This document shows positions 34,054 through 42,917 of a stretch of 64,000 nt of DNA, one piece after another; position 1 is the stretch's first letter, and the number at the start of each line of letters is the position of its first letter. This DNA is from Nocardia cyriacigeorgica. Its GTDB lineage: Bacteria > Actinomycetota > Actinomycetes > Mycobacteriales > Mycobacteriaceae. Location of the stretch: positions 141,164-205,163 of the forward strand of contig NZ_VBUT01000013.1 of NCBI RefSeq assembly GCF_005863245.1. The letters run 5' to 3'. Under the pieces are notes generated by a model. It was not told where the DNA came from. It did no database searches and worked only from the letters and a program-made list of their open reading frames with translations. The translations under genes and the position numbers were made by a program.

Positions 34054-35163
34054 ATGGACGCGGCCTCATCGACAGTCGGCGTTGAAGAGGAATTTCTCCT
34101 GGCGGATCCGGACAGCGGCGCACCGGCGGCGAAAAACGTCGAGGTGGCCCAGTCCGCGAAGGACATCGGAATCGATCTGCAACTGGAATTGACCCGCTGC
34201 CAAGTGGAGACGTGCACCGGTGTGCACACCGATACCGGCGAATTGCTCGCCGAATTACGGACGCTGCGCGGCGGGGTGGCCACCTGTGCCCGCGAACACG
34301 ACACCCGGCTGCTCGCGGTCGCGATTCCGCCGACCGTCCCCGAGGAATTCCCGGTCACCGACACCCCGCGCTACCAGCGGATCGCCCAGAATTTCGGGAT
34401 GCTCGCCCATGAACAAGGCCTGTGCGGCTGCCATATCCACGTCGGGATACCGGATCGGGAGACCGCCATCCAGGTCAGTAATTTCCTGCGGCCGTCGCTG
34501 CCGATTTTCCTGGCGCTCACCGCCAATTCCTCGATCTATCGCGGCTCCGACACCGGCTATGCCAGTTGGCGCAGCGTGCTGTGGCGGCGCTGGCCCAGCG
34601 CGGGGCCGCCGCCGTATTTCGCCGACGCCGACGCCTACGACGCGATGGTGGACATGATGCTGTCCAGCGGCAGCATTCTGGACAAGAAAATGGTCTATTG
34701 GGATATCCGGCCCTCGATTACCTTCCCCACCATCGAGATCCGGGTCAGCGATGTGCCGGCGACGGTGACCGAGACGGCCATGCTCGCCACCCTGGTCCGG
34801 GCCGCGGTGATGACCGCGCGCGCCGATATCGATCGCGGCCGGCGCGCGCCGATGGTGTCGGCGGAAGTGCTGCGGACCGCCTACTGGAAGGCCGCCCGCT
34901 CCGGCCTCGACGGCGACGGCGTCGACCCACTCACCTGCCGGGTGGCGCCCATGCGGACGTTGCTCGGCGAGCTACTCGACCGGATCGACCCGGCACTGAC
35001 GGCGCTCGACGCCGGCGACTTCGTTCGCGAGACCATCGCCGTGGTTATCGAGCGCGGCAATGGGGCACACCGCCAACGGGAGTCCTTCCGGGCGCGGGGC
35101 GAGGTCGATGATGTCCTCGCTGTTCTGCGGGACGCCACGCTCGAAGGGTGCGTGTCGGCGTAG
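34054..35163 (+). CDS. YbdK-family carboxylate-amine ligase (glutamate-cysteine ligase type 2)
   Basis: A 369-residue protein of the GCS2 family: STVGVEEEFLLADPDSG at the start carries the acidic Mg-binding residues, LELTRCQVETCTGVHTD the second set, and CGCHIHVGIPD the His cluster. This group makes gamma-glutamyl bonds; YbdK itself has weak glutamate-cysteine ligase activity, while related actinobacterial EgtA serves ergothioneine synthesis. With no egtB-D genes near, assignment to glutathione-like or other gamma-glutamyl compounds is open. It converges on ptsI with only 15 bases between. Confidence 0.88.
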   Translation: MDAASSTVGVEEEFLLADPDSGAPAAKNVEVAQSAKDIGIDLQLELTRCQVETCTGVHTDTGELLAELRTLRGGVATCAREHDTRLLAVAIPPTVPEEFPVTDTPRYQRIAQNFGMLAHEQGLCGCHIHVGIPDRETAIQVSNFLRPSLPIFLALTANSSIYRGSDTGYASWRSVLWRRWPSAGPPPYFADADAYDAMVDMMLSSGSILDKKMVYWDIRPSITFPTIEIRVSDVPATVTETAMLATLVRAAVMTARADIDRGRRAPMVSAEVLRTAYWKAARSGLDGDGVDPLTCRVAPMRTLLGELLDRIDPALTALDAGDFVRETIAVVIERGNGAHRQRESFRARGEVDDVLAVLRDATLEGCVSA

Positions 35164-35178
35164 CTCGATGGCAATGCG

Positions 35179-36864
35179 TCAGTGCAGGATTCGCCGGGCA
35201 CGCTCGCGCGCGTCCGCGGGGTCGGTGGCCTCGAGCACCGCGGCGGCCGCCGCCTCGCACTCGGCCAGCGTGACCGCCGACAGCTGCGCACCGACACCCG
35301 CGACGGCGGGCGCGGCCGCCGACAGCGAGGTCACACCGAGACCGGCCAGCACGCACGCAAGCAGTGGATCGGCGGCGGCTTCGCCACACACTCCCACGGG
35401 TTTGCCCGCCCGCCTGCCCGCGGCGGCGGTCCGGGCCACCAACGCCAGGACGGCCGGTTGCCACGGATCGGTCAGCGCCGCCAGATCCGGCGACATCCGG
35501 TCGGCCGCCATGGTGTACTGCGCGAGATCGTTGGTGCCGATAGACACGAAATCGACCTCGGCCAGAATCGCCTCGGCCAGCAGCGCCGCGGCGGGCACCT
35601 CGATCATCACCCCCGCGATCAATCCCCGCTCGCGCACCTTGCTCGCGAACGCGCGCGCTTCACCGACGGTGGCGATCATCGGTGCCATCACCAGGGGCGG
35701 CGCGGCGCGACCGGCGGCCGCGGCGGCGATGGCGTCGAGTTGACGGTCCAGGATGCCGCTGTCGCGGGCGGCGATGCGGATACCGCGCACACCGAGCGCC
35801 GGATTGGCTTCCTCGGGGTGCTCGGCGAACCGCAGCGGCTTGTCCGAACCCGCGTCCAGGGTCCGGATCACCACTTTCGCATTCGGATAGGCGTCGAGCA
35901 CCTCGCGGTAGATTCCGGCCTGCTCCTGCACCGATGGTTCGGAATCGCGGTCCAGGAAACATAATTCAGTACGGAACAAGCCGATGCCCGCGGCAGGTGT
36001 CTCGGTCGCCGCCCGTGCGCCCGCACCGTCTTGGACGTTGGCCAGGATGTCGACGCGATGTCCGTCGCTGGTGGCGCCGGGACCGGTCCAGCGCGCGATC
36101 CTGGTCGCGGTCGCGCGGTAGTCGGCGACGGCGGCCAGCGCGAGCGCCGGATCCGGATCGACGGTGACGGTGCCCGCCGCGCCGTCGATCAGCAGCTCGC
36201 TGCCGGCCTGCACCTCGTCCAGGCCGGCCACCGCGACCACACACGGAATACCGAGCTGACGGGCGATGATCGCGGTGTGGCTGGTCGCGCCGCCGAGCGA
36301 AGTGGCAAGCCCGACGATGCGGGTGGGGTCGAGGCCGGCGGTGTCGGCGGGCGCAAGGTCGCGGGCGATCAGGATCGAAGGGCGGTCCGGTACGGGGACG
36401 CCGGGTTCGGGCAGCCCGAGCAGTTCGGCGATCACCCGGTCGCAGACGTCGCGTAGATCGGTGACCCGTTCGGCCATCAACCCACCGAGCTTGGTGAACA
36501 TCGCGGCGAACTGTTCGGTGGCGGCGGCCGCCGCGGCGGGCGCGGCGACGCCGGTGGCGATCAGCTTCTCGGCCGCGCCGAGCCAGCCGCGGTCGGTGGC
36601 CATGGCGGCATTCGCCGCGAGCACCTCGGCCGCTGCCCCGCTCGCCGCCCCCGACCGGGCCCGCAGCCGCTGCGCCACCGTCTCCGCGGCCGAGTGCAGG
36701 GCGGTGGCCTCCGATGCCCGATCGGACTCCGCAACCGTGTCCGATCGGGCATCGACTGCTACCCGCGGATTGGGACGAATCGCGGGCGCGGCCGCCACGC
36801 CCGGTACCGCCGGCGTTCCGCGCAGAACCGATTCAACGGCTTCTACCTGCTGCGATCGGGTCAT
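35179..36864 (-). CDS. ptsI: Phosphoenolpyruvate-protein phosphotransferase, PTS enzyme I
   Basis: A 561-residue cytosolic enzyme that transfers phosphate from PEP to HPr. ATG 36864 is chosen (AAGGAGA 6 bases upstream). The phosphorylated His is residue 196 in GGATSHTAIIARQLG; PEP-binding motifs RTELCFLDR, DAGSDKPLRF, GVMIEVPAA, FVSIGTNDLAQYTMA and VGVCGEAAADP follow in order. Length fits EI (about 570). It is divergent from fruR-fruK-fruA-ptsH, and both directions share the operator-bearing 143-base region. Confidence 0.95.
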   Translation of the reverse strand: MTRSQQVEAVESVLRGTPAVPGVAAAPAIRPNPRVAVDARSDTVAESDRASEATALHSAAETVAQRLRARSGAASGAAAEVLAANAAMATDRGWLGAAEKLIATGVAAPAAAAAATEQFAAMFTKLGGLMAERVTDLRDVCDRVIAELLGLPEPGVPVPDRPSILIARDLAPADTAGLDPTRIVGLATSLGGATSHTAIIARQLGIPCVVAVAGLDEVQAGSELLIDGAAGTVTVDPDPALALAAVADYRATATRIARWTGPGATSDGHRVDILANVQDGAGARAATETPAAGIGLFRTELCFLDRDSEPSVQEQAGIYREVLDAYPNAKVVIRTLDAGSDKPLRFAEHPEEANPALGVRGIRIAARDSGILDRQLDAIAAAAAGRAAPPLVMAPMIATVGEARAFASKVRERGLIAGVMIEVPAAALLAEAILAEVDFVSIGTNDLAQYTMAADRMSPDLAALTDPWQPAVLALVARTAAAGRRAGKPVGVCGEAAADPLLACVLAGLGVTSLSAAAPAVAGVGAQLSAVTLAECEAAAAAVLEATDPADARERARRILH

Positions 36865-36946
36865 TAGCGGTCTCCTTCGCACCGAAATCGGACTGTGGTG
36901 TTCATATCACCGATGGAGTGGATGTGATCCAGACTACTCCAAACCA

Positions 36947-36991
36947 TTGACAAAGCAACACACTCAGACGTAAAACAACATAATCCAACAT
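36947..36991 (+). promoter_or_regulatory. fruR promoter and phased FruR operator repeats
   Basis: TTGACA (36947-36952) with TAAAAC 18 bases downstream forms a recognisable promoter. The direct repeats CAACAC (36956), CAACAT (36976) and CAACAT (36986) start 20 and 10 bases apart, so all face one side of the helix, overlapping spacer and start. The region is AT-rich compared with its surroundings. DeoR-type sugar repressors use such direct repeats. Confidence 0.65.
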
Positions 36992-37007
36992 TCTCAGGAG
37001 GATCGGG

Positions 37008-37775
37008 ATGTACGCAGAGGAGCGCCAGCAGGCCATCGCCACCCTGGTGGGGCAGCGTGGTCGCGTATCGGTGACCGATCTGTCCGAGCAGTACGGCGTC
37101 ACCAGCGAGACCGTGCGCCGCGACCTCGCGGTGCTGGACCGGATGGGCCTGGTGCGCCGGGTGCACGGCGGCGCCGTCCCTGCCGCCGCCCTCACCGCGA
37201 TCGAACTGGGCACCTCCGAACGCGAAACCGCGCACACCGCCGAAAAGGAACGCATCGCCAAGGCCGCCGTGGAATTCCTGCCACCTACCGGCGGCAGCGT
37301 GCTCTTCGACGCGGGCACCACCACAGCACGAGTCGCGGCGCTGCTGCCCGCCGACCGTGAACTGGTCGGTGTGACGAACTCCCTGCCGGTGGCGACCCGG
37401 CTCAGCGGTCACGCCGGTGTGCAGTTGCATCTGCTCGGCGGGCGGGTGCGTGGGGTCACCCAGGCCGCCGTCGGCGCCGAGACGTTGCGCGTGCTGGCGG
37501 GTTTGCGGGTCGACATCGCGTTCATCGGCACCAACGCGCTCACTCCCGCGCATGGTCTGTCCACCCCGGACGTGGACGAGGCGGCGGTGAAGCGGGCCAT
37601 GGTCGCCAGCGCTCATCGCGTGGTGGTCGTCGCCGATTCCTCCAAGATCGGCCGCGAGGATTTCGTGCGGTTCGCCGGCATCGACGAGATCGATGTGCTG
37701 GTCACCGATTCCGGTATTCCGGCCTCGGTGCGCAACGAACTCGACGGCAACGGCATCGAGGTGGTGGCGGCATGA
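37008..37775 (+). CDS. fruR: DeoR-family repressor of the fructose PTS
   Basis: A 255-residue protein from ATG 37008 with GGAGGA 7 bases upstream. N-terminal DeoR winged helix: YAEERQQAIATLVGQRGRVSVTDLSEQYGVTSETVRRDLAVLDRMGLV. The C-terminal sugar-phosphate-binding domain shows FDAGTTTARVAALL, GVTNSLPVATRL, FIGTNALTPAHGLSTPDVDEAAVKRAM and ADSSKIG. FruR homologues respond to fructose 1-phosphate, the product of fruA plus the substrate of fruK, both encoded immediately downstream. Confidence 0.92.
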   Translation: MYAEERQQAIATLVGQRGRVSVTDLSEQYGVTSETVRRDLAVLDRMGLVRRVHGGAVPAAALTAIELGTSERETAHTAEKERIAKAAVEFLPPTGGSVLFDAGTTTARVAALLPADRELVGVTNSLPVATRLSGHAGVQLHLLGGRVRGVTQAAVGAETLRVLAGLRVDIAFIGTNALTPAHGLSTPDVDEAAVKRAMVASAHRVVVVADSSKIGREDFVRFAGIDEIDVLVTDSGIPASVRNELDGNGIEVVAA

Positions 37776-37845
37776 GCGGTCAGCGCCCGGAGGCGGCAGC
37801 GTGCGTAACCACGGAGGGCGCCCGATCATGCCCAGAGGTGACAGC

Positions 37846-38796
37846 ATGATCGTCACGCTGACCGCGAATCCGAGTATCGATCGCACCGTCACCCTGGCCG
37901 AGCCGCTGCTGCGCGGGGCGGTGCACCGGGCCAGTGGCGTCGCCACCCATCCGGGCGGTAAGGGCGTCAACGTCTCCCGGGTTGTCGCCGCCGCCGGAGT
38001 TCCCACCGTCGCGGTGTTGCCCGGTAACGCCGACGATCCACTGCTGCGCGCCCTCACCGAGGCCGGGATCGAACATCGCAGCGTGCCGACCGCAGGCTCG
38101 GCGCGCATCAATCTTACCGTCGCCGAAGCCGACGGCACCACCACCAAGATCAACGAGCCCGGCCACCCACTCAGCGGCGCCGCGCTGGCGGCGCTGGCCG
38201 ATCTGCTGGGTGAGCTTGCGGCACAAGCGGACTGGGTGGTGCTGTCGGGCTCCCTCCCGCCGGCCGTGCCCGACGACTGGTACGTCGAATTGATCGAACG
38301 CCTGCCCGGCACGCGCATCGCCGTCGATACCTCCGATGCGCCACTGCGCGCGCTCGCGGGCCGAACCGATTCGGCCACACCGGAATTGATCAAACCCAAC
38401 GCCGAAGAGCTCGCCCAACTCACCGGCGGCCCGGCCGAGGCCCTGGACAACCCGCTCGCCGCCGCTCGCGCCGCCGCCGCGCTCGTCGACCGTGGCATCG
38501 GCGCGGTCCTGGCGACGCTCGGCGCGGCGGGCGCGGTCCTGGTCACCGGCGAGGGGGCCTGGCATGCCGCAGCGCCTGCCATCCGCCCACGCAGCACGGT
38601 CGGTGCGGGCGATTCGGCCCTCGCCGGCTACCTGCTCGCCGACCTGGCCGGCGCCACCCCCGCCGACCGGCTACGTCATGCCGTCGCCTACGGCAGCGCG
38701 GCTGCGGCCCTGCCCGGTACCGGCCTGCCCGGCCCGCACCACACCGACCCCGGCGCCATCTCGGTGACGTCGCTGGACCTCCTCCCCCATTCCTGA
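37846..38796 (+). CDS. fruK: 1-phosphofructokinase
   Basis: A 316-residue PfkB-family kinase; ATG 37846 has AGAGGTGA about 4 bases upstream, and ATG 37828 is an alternative. Signatures: TANPSIDRTV, HPGGKGVNVSRVVAAAG, KPNAEELAQLTG and the catalytic STVGAGDSALAGYL with the GAGDS Asp base. It converts fructose 1-phosphate from the PTS into fructose 1,6-bisphosphate for glycolysis. It lies 70 bases after fruR and 13 before fruA. Confidence 0.93.
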   Translation: MIVTLTANPSIDRTVTLAEPLLRGAVHRASGVATHPGGKGVNVSRVVAAAGVPTVAVLPGNADDPLLRALTEAGIEHRSVPTAGSARINLTVAEADGTTTKINEPGHPLSGAALAALADLLGELAAQADWVVLSGSLPPAVPDDWYVELIERLPGTRIAVDTSDAPLRALAGRTDSATPELIKPNAEELAQLTGGPAEALDNPLAAARAAAALVDRGIGAVLATLGAAGAVLVTGEGAWHAAAPAIRPRSTVGAGDSALAGYLLADLAGATPADRLRHAVAYGSAAAALPGTGLPGPHHTDPGAISVTSLDLLPHS

Positions 38797-38809
38797 AGGG
38801 CACACCGCG

Positions 38810-41125
38810 ATGGCCGACTCGATCATCATCCCCGCAACGATCACGCTCGACGCCGATCTCGGCGCCTCGAAACAGGCCGTGATCGCCGCCCTCGCGCAGC
38901 GACTCACCGACGCCGGTCGCGCCGAGGACGCCTCCGCCCTCACCGCCGCCGCCCTGGCCAGGGAGGAGCAGTCCGCCACCGGCCTGCCGAACGGCCTGGC
39001 CATCCCGCACTGCCGCGCGGCCACGGTCACCGCCGCGTCCCTCGGCTTCGCCCGCCTGGCCCCGAAGGTCGACTTCGGCGCCCCCGACGGTCCGGCCGAT
39101 CTGGTGTTCCTGATCGCCGCTCCCGAGGGCGCGGGCGCCGAGCATATGAAACTGCTGTCGAGCCTGGCGCGGGCCTTGGTCAAGCCGGAGTTCGTCGGCA
39201 GTCTGCGGGCCGCCGAGTCACCGGAAGCGATTGTCGCGCTGGTTGATTCGGTCATCGCGCCCGCCGCCACCTCCCCCGTGACGGCGGGATCGCCCGCACC
39301 GGCAGGCTCGACCGGCAGCCCGGCCACCTCCTCCGGTTCTGCCACGTCGGCGGGCTCACCCGCATCCGCTCCGGCATCCACGGCCGGGGATGCGGCAGCA
39401 CTGCCGGGATCGACCGTGCCGCCCTCGGCCGGTAGTCCCGCCTCGGCACCGGCGACGACGTCGGCTGCGGCCGGTGTCAAGGGACCGGCGGCAGCGTCGA
39501 GCACGCCCACAGATGCCGGACCTGCCGGAGCCGCTTCGGTCGCACCCACCGCCGCGTCGGCTGCTGCCGAGTCCGTCAGCAGCCCGCAGCCCTCCGCGCG
39601 TCCGTCGACATCAGCTCCCGGCGAACAGAGTCCGGCCGAACAGAGTGACCAGCCTTCCACCCGCTCCATCGTTGCCGTCACCGCCTGCCCCACCGGCATC
39701 GCGCACACCTACATGGCCGCCGACGCGCTCGTCGCCGCCGGTGAGCGGGCGGGTGTGCGGGTCCAGGTCGAAACCCAGGGTTCCAGCGGCACCACAGCGC
39801 TCTCGGCCGCGACCATCGCCGCCGCCGACGCCGTCATCCTGGCCACCGATGTCGGGGTGAAGGGCCGGGAACGTTTCGCCGGCAAGCCGGTGATCGAATC
39901 GGGCGTGAAGCGAGCCATCAACGAGCCCGACGCGATGATCGCCGACGCGCTGCGCATAGCCCGCGATCCCGCCGCCGCCCCGGCGACAACAACCGCTGAG
40001 CCCGAACCCGAGCCCGCGTCACTGGGCTGGGGCACCAGGTTGCGGCAGATCCTGCTCACCGGCGTCAGCTACATGATTCCGTTCGTCGCCGCGGGCGGTT
40101 TGCTGATCGCGCTCGGCTTCCTGGTGGGCGGCTACGAGATCGCCGACAACGCGTCCTCGATCGTGCTGGACAACTCGCTCACCTCGCTACCGCCGGGCGG
40201 GCTGGCCACCTATCTGGGCGCGGTGCTGTATCAGCTGGGCTCGCTCGCGTTCGGTTTCCTGGTGCCCGCGCTGGCCGGCTATATCGCCTTCGCCATCGCC
40301 GACCGGCCCGGTCTGGCACCGGGTTTCACCGCCGGCGCGGTGGCGGTATTCGTCGGGGCCGGGTTCCTCGGCGGCCTGGTCGGTGGCCTGATCGCCGGGT
40401 TCGCGGCATTGTGGGTGAGCCGGATTCCGGTGCCGCAGTGGGCGCGCGGGTTGATGCCGGTGGTGATGATCCCGCTGTTCGCCTCGCTCATCGTCGGTCT
40501 GCTCATGCTCACCGTGCTCGGCAAACCGCTGGCGGTGGTCACCGAGAGCCTGACCGATTGGCTCAACGGGCTGTCGGGCACGTCGGCGGTCGCGCTCGGG
40601 ATCATCCTCGGCCTGATGATGTGCTTCGACCTGGGCGGCCCGGTCAACAAGGCCGCGTACTCGTTCGCCGCGGCGGGCCTGTCGGTGAACGATCCGGCGA
40701 CGCTGAAGATCATGGCCGCGGTCATGGCGGCGGGCATGGTGCCGCCGCTGGCCATGGCGCTGGCCTCGACCGTGCTGCGGCCGGGCCTGTTCACTCCCGC
40801 CGAACGCGAGAACGGCAAGGCGGCCTGGCTGCTGGGCGCCTCGTTCATCTCCGAAGGCGCCATCCCGTTCGCCGCCGCCGACCCGCTGCGGGTGATCCCG
40901 TCGATGATGGCGGGCGGCGCGGTCACCGGGGCGCTGGTGATGGCGACCGGGGTGACGTTGAGCGCACCGCACGGCGGGATCTTCGTCTTCTTCGCCGTCG
41001 GTCAGATCGCCTGGTATCTGGTCGCCATCGCGGCAGGCACCGTCACCGCCGCTGTCTGCGTCACCGCCGCCAAGTCGTTCGGCCGCGCCCGGACGAGCAC
41101 CGATACGGCGCTCGTTGCCGCCTGA
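38810..41125 (+). CDS. fruA: Fructose-specific PTS permease, IIA-IIB-IIC fusion
   Basis: A 771-residue membrane transporter that imports and phosphorylates fructose to fructose 1-phosphate. IIA: residues 1-150, with the phosphorylated His 67 in GLAIPHCRAA. IIB: from about 285, with Cys 293 in VTACPTGIAHTYMA. IIC: about 400-765 with eight or more helices (SYMIPFVAAGGLLIALGF, GFISEGAIPF-like SFISEGAIPFAAADP). Between IIA and IIB is an unusual ~135-residue Ala/Ser/Pro/Thr linker. It receives phosphate from ptsI and ptsH encoded on either side. Confidence 0.94.
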   Translation: MADSIIIPATITLDADLGASKQAVIAALAQRLTDAGRAEDASALTAAALAREEQSATGLPNGLAIPHCRAATVTAASLGFARLAPKVDFGAPDGPADLVFLIAAPEGAGAEHMKLLSSLARALVKPEFVGSLRAAESPEAIVALVDSVIAPAATSPVTAGSPAPAGSTGSPATSSGSATSAGSPASAPASTAGDAAALPGSTVPPSAGSPASAPATTSAAAGVKGPAAASSTPTDAGPAGAASVAPTAASAAAESVSSPQPSARPSTSAPGEQSPAEQSDQPSTRSIVAVTACPTGIAHTYMAADALVAAGERAGVRVQVETQGSSGTTALSAATIAAADAVILATDVGVKGRERFAGKPVIESGVKRAINEPDAMIADALRIARDPAAAPATTTAEPEPEPASLGWGTRLRQILLTGVSYMIPFVAAGGLLIALGFLVGGYEIADNASSIVLDNSLTSLPPGGLATYLGAVLYQLGSLAFGFLVPALAGYIAFAIADRPGLAPGFTAGAVAVFVGAGFLGGLVGGLIAGFAALWVSRIPVPQWARGLMPVVMIPLFASLIVGLLMLTVLGKPLAVVTESLTDWLNGLSGTSAVALGIILGLMMCFDLGGPVNKAAYSFAAAGLSVNDPATLKIMAAVMAAGMVPPLAMALASTVLRPGLFTPAERENGKAAWLLGASFISEGAIPFAAADPLRVIPSMMAGGAVTGALVMATGVTLSAPHGGIFVFFAVGQIAWYLVAIAAGTVTAAVCVTAAKSFGRARTSTDTALVAA

Positions 41126-41194
41126 GCACTCGAAAGCCGCACCGCGCCCCCGTCCACGCTGCACACTCGTATCCACCCACACCAAGGAGTAGAA

Positions 41195-41452
41195 ATGCCG
41201 AGCACCACCGTCACCGTCGGTTCCTCGATCGGCCTGCACGCCCGTCCCGCCGCGCTGATCGCCGAGGCGGTCGCCGCCTCCGGCGTCCCGGTCACCCTCG
41301 CCCTGCCCGGCGGTGAGCCGGTGGACGCCGGCTCGTCGCTGATGATCATGACCCTCGGCGCCACCTTCGGCACCGACGTCGTGGTCACCAGCGACGATCA
41401 GCCCACGCTGGACAAGATCGCCGGTATGGTCGCCAGCGACCTCGACGCCTGA
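41195..41452 (+). CDS. ptsH: Phosphocarrier protein HPr
   Basis: An 85-residue HPr with phosphorylated His 15 in GSSIGLHARPAALI and the second-site region GSSLMIMTLGA. It shuttles phosphate from enzyme I to the FruA IIA domain in the cytosol. The start has AAGGAG 7 bases upstream and lies 69 bases after fruA, completing the cluster; a strong hairpin terminator follows. Confidence 0.95.
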   Translation: MPSTTVTVGSSIGLHARPAALIAEAVAASGVPVTLALPGGEPVDAGSSLMIMTLGATFGTDVVVTSDDQPTLDKIAGMVASDLDA

Positions 41453-41474
41453 AGCGACCGCCCGCGCAATGGCA

Positions 41475-41500
41475 CGGCCCGTCCGATGAGGGACGGGCCG
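41475..41500. terminator. Bidirectional terminator between ptsH and der
   Basis: Perfect 10-bp stem CGGCCCGTCC / GGACGGGCCG with loop GATGAG, placed between the convergent fructose operon and der. No strong T-run. Confidence 0.82.
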
Positions 41501-41504
41501 AGCA

Positions 41505-42917
41505 CTACTTCCGTGGCCGCTTCTCGCGCACCCGCACCGAGATCCGCACCGGCGAACCGTCGAATCCGAATTCCTCGCGCAGCCTGCGCTCAAGGAACCG
41601 GCGGTAGCCGGCCTCCAGGAAGCCGGTGGTGAACAGCACGAACGTCGGCGGACGGGTGGTGGCCTGGGTGGCGAACAGGATGCGCGGCAGCCGCCCGCCG
41701 CGCATCGGCGGCGGCGTCGCGGCGACGACTTCCTTGAGCCAGTTGTTCAACCGGCCCGTGGGAATCCGCTTGTCCCACGATTCCAGCGCGGTCTCCATAG
41801 CGGGAACCAGCTTCTGCACGGCCCGGCCGGTGTGGGCGGAGATATTGACCCGCTGCGCCCACGGCACCCGCACCAGCTCGCGGTCGATTTCCTTCTCCAA
41901 CTGCAAGCGCCGGTCCTCGTCGACCAGATCCCACTTGTTGAACGCCAGCACCAGCGCGCGCCCGGAATCGGCGACCAGGCTGATCACCCGCAAATCCTGT
42001 TCGGTGATCGGCTGGGAGGCATCGATCAGCATGATCGCGACCTCCGAGGCCTCCAGCGCCGACTTGGTGCGCAGCGAGGCGTAGAACTCGGTGCCGCTGG
42101 CGGTGGACACCTTGCGGCGCAGGCCCGCGGTATCGACGAACTTCCAGATCTTGCCGCCCAATTCGACCAGCGTGTCGACCGGGTCGACCGTCGTTCCGGC
42201 GACATCGTGCACCACCGAACGCTCGTCGCCGGCCAGCTTGTTCAGCAGACTCGACTTGCCGACATTCGGCTTCCCGACCAGCGCCACCCGGCGCGGACCG
42301 GTCCCGCCGGTGCCCTCACGCGGGGTTTCCGGAAGCACCTCGAGCACGTCATCGAGCAGGTCGCCGGTGCCGCGGCCGTGCGCGGCCGACACCATGCGCG
42401 GCTCACCGAGACCCAGCGACCACAGCGTGGCGGCATCGGCCTCCACACGCTGATCGTCGACCTTGTTCGCGACCAGGATGACCGGCGTCTTGGACCGGCG
42501 CAGCACCCGCACCGCGGCCTCGTCGGTCGCGGTCGCGCCGACAGTGGCATCGACGACGAGCAGGATCGCATCAGCGGTGTTCATCGCCAGCTCGGCCTGC
42601 CGCGCCACCGACTGCTGCAAGCCCTTGGCGTCGGGTTCCCAGCCGCCGGTGTCCTGCACCAGGAATCGGCGCCCGGCCCAGTTCGCCTCGTAGGAGACGC
42701 GGTCGCGCGTCACACCGGGAACGTCTTCCACCACGGCCTCACGGCGGCCGAGGATCCGGTTGACCAGCGTCGACTTGCCGACGTTCGGCCGCCCGACGAC
42801 GGCGAGGGTCGGCATCGCGATATGCTCGCCCGCCTCCAGCTCACCGTCGAGATCGGTGATCTCCCAGTCGGATTCGTCGCTCCACACGCCGTCGCCGGCG
42901 AGCACGTCCTCGGTCAT
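41505..42917 (-). CDS. der: Ribosome-associated GTPase Der (EngA)
   Basis: A 470-residue GTPase with two tandem G domains. G1 motifs are VVGRPNVGKST and VGKPNVGKSS; NKVD and NKWD are the G4 motifs. A KH-like C-terminal domain (about 380-465) ends in a basic tail (REKRPRK). Der assembles the 50S ribosomal subunit. The start overlaps the cmk stop by 4 bases (ATGA), so the two are coupled, as in M. tuberculosis Rv1712-Rv1713. Confidence 0.96.
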   Translation of the reverse strand: MTEDVLAGDGVWSDESDWEITDLDGELEAGEHIAMPTLAVVGRPNVGKSTLVNRILGRREAVVEDVPGVTRDRVSYEANWAGRRFLVQDTGGWEPDAKGLQQSVARQAELAMNTADAILLVVDATVGATATDEAAVRVLRRSKTPVILVANKVDDQRVEADAATLWSLGLGEPRMVSAAHGRGTGDLLDDVLEVLPETPREGTGGTGPRRVALVGKPNVGKSSLLNKLAGDERSVVHDVAGTTVDPVDTLVELGGKIWKFVDTAGLRRKVSTASGTEFYASLRTKSALEASEVAIMLIDASQPITEQDLRVISLVADSGRALVLAFNKWDLVDEDRRLQLEKEIDRELVRVPWAQRVNISAHTGRAVQKLVPAMETALESWDKRIPTGRLNNWLKEVVAATPPPMRGGRLPRILFATQATTRPPTFVLFTTGFLEAGYRRFLERRLREEFGFDGSPVRISVRVREKRPRK

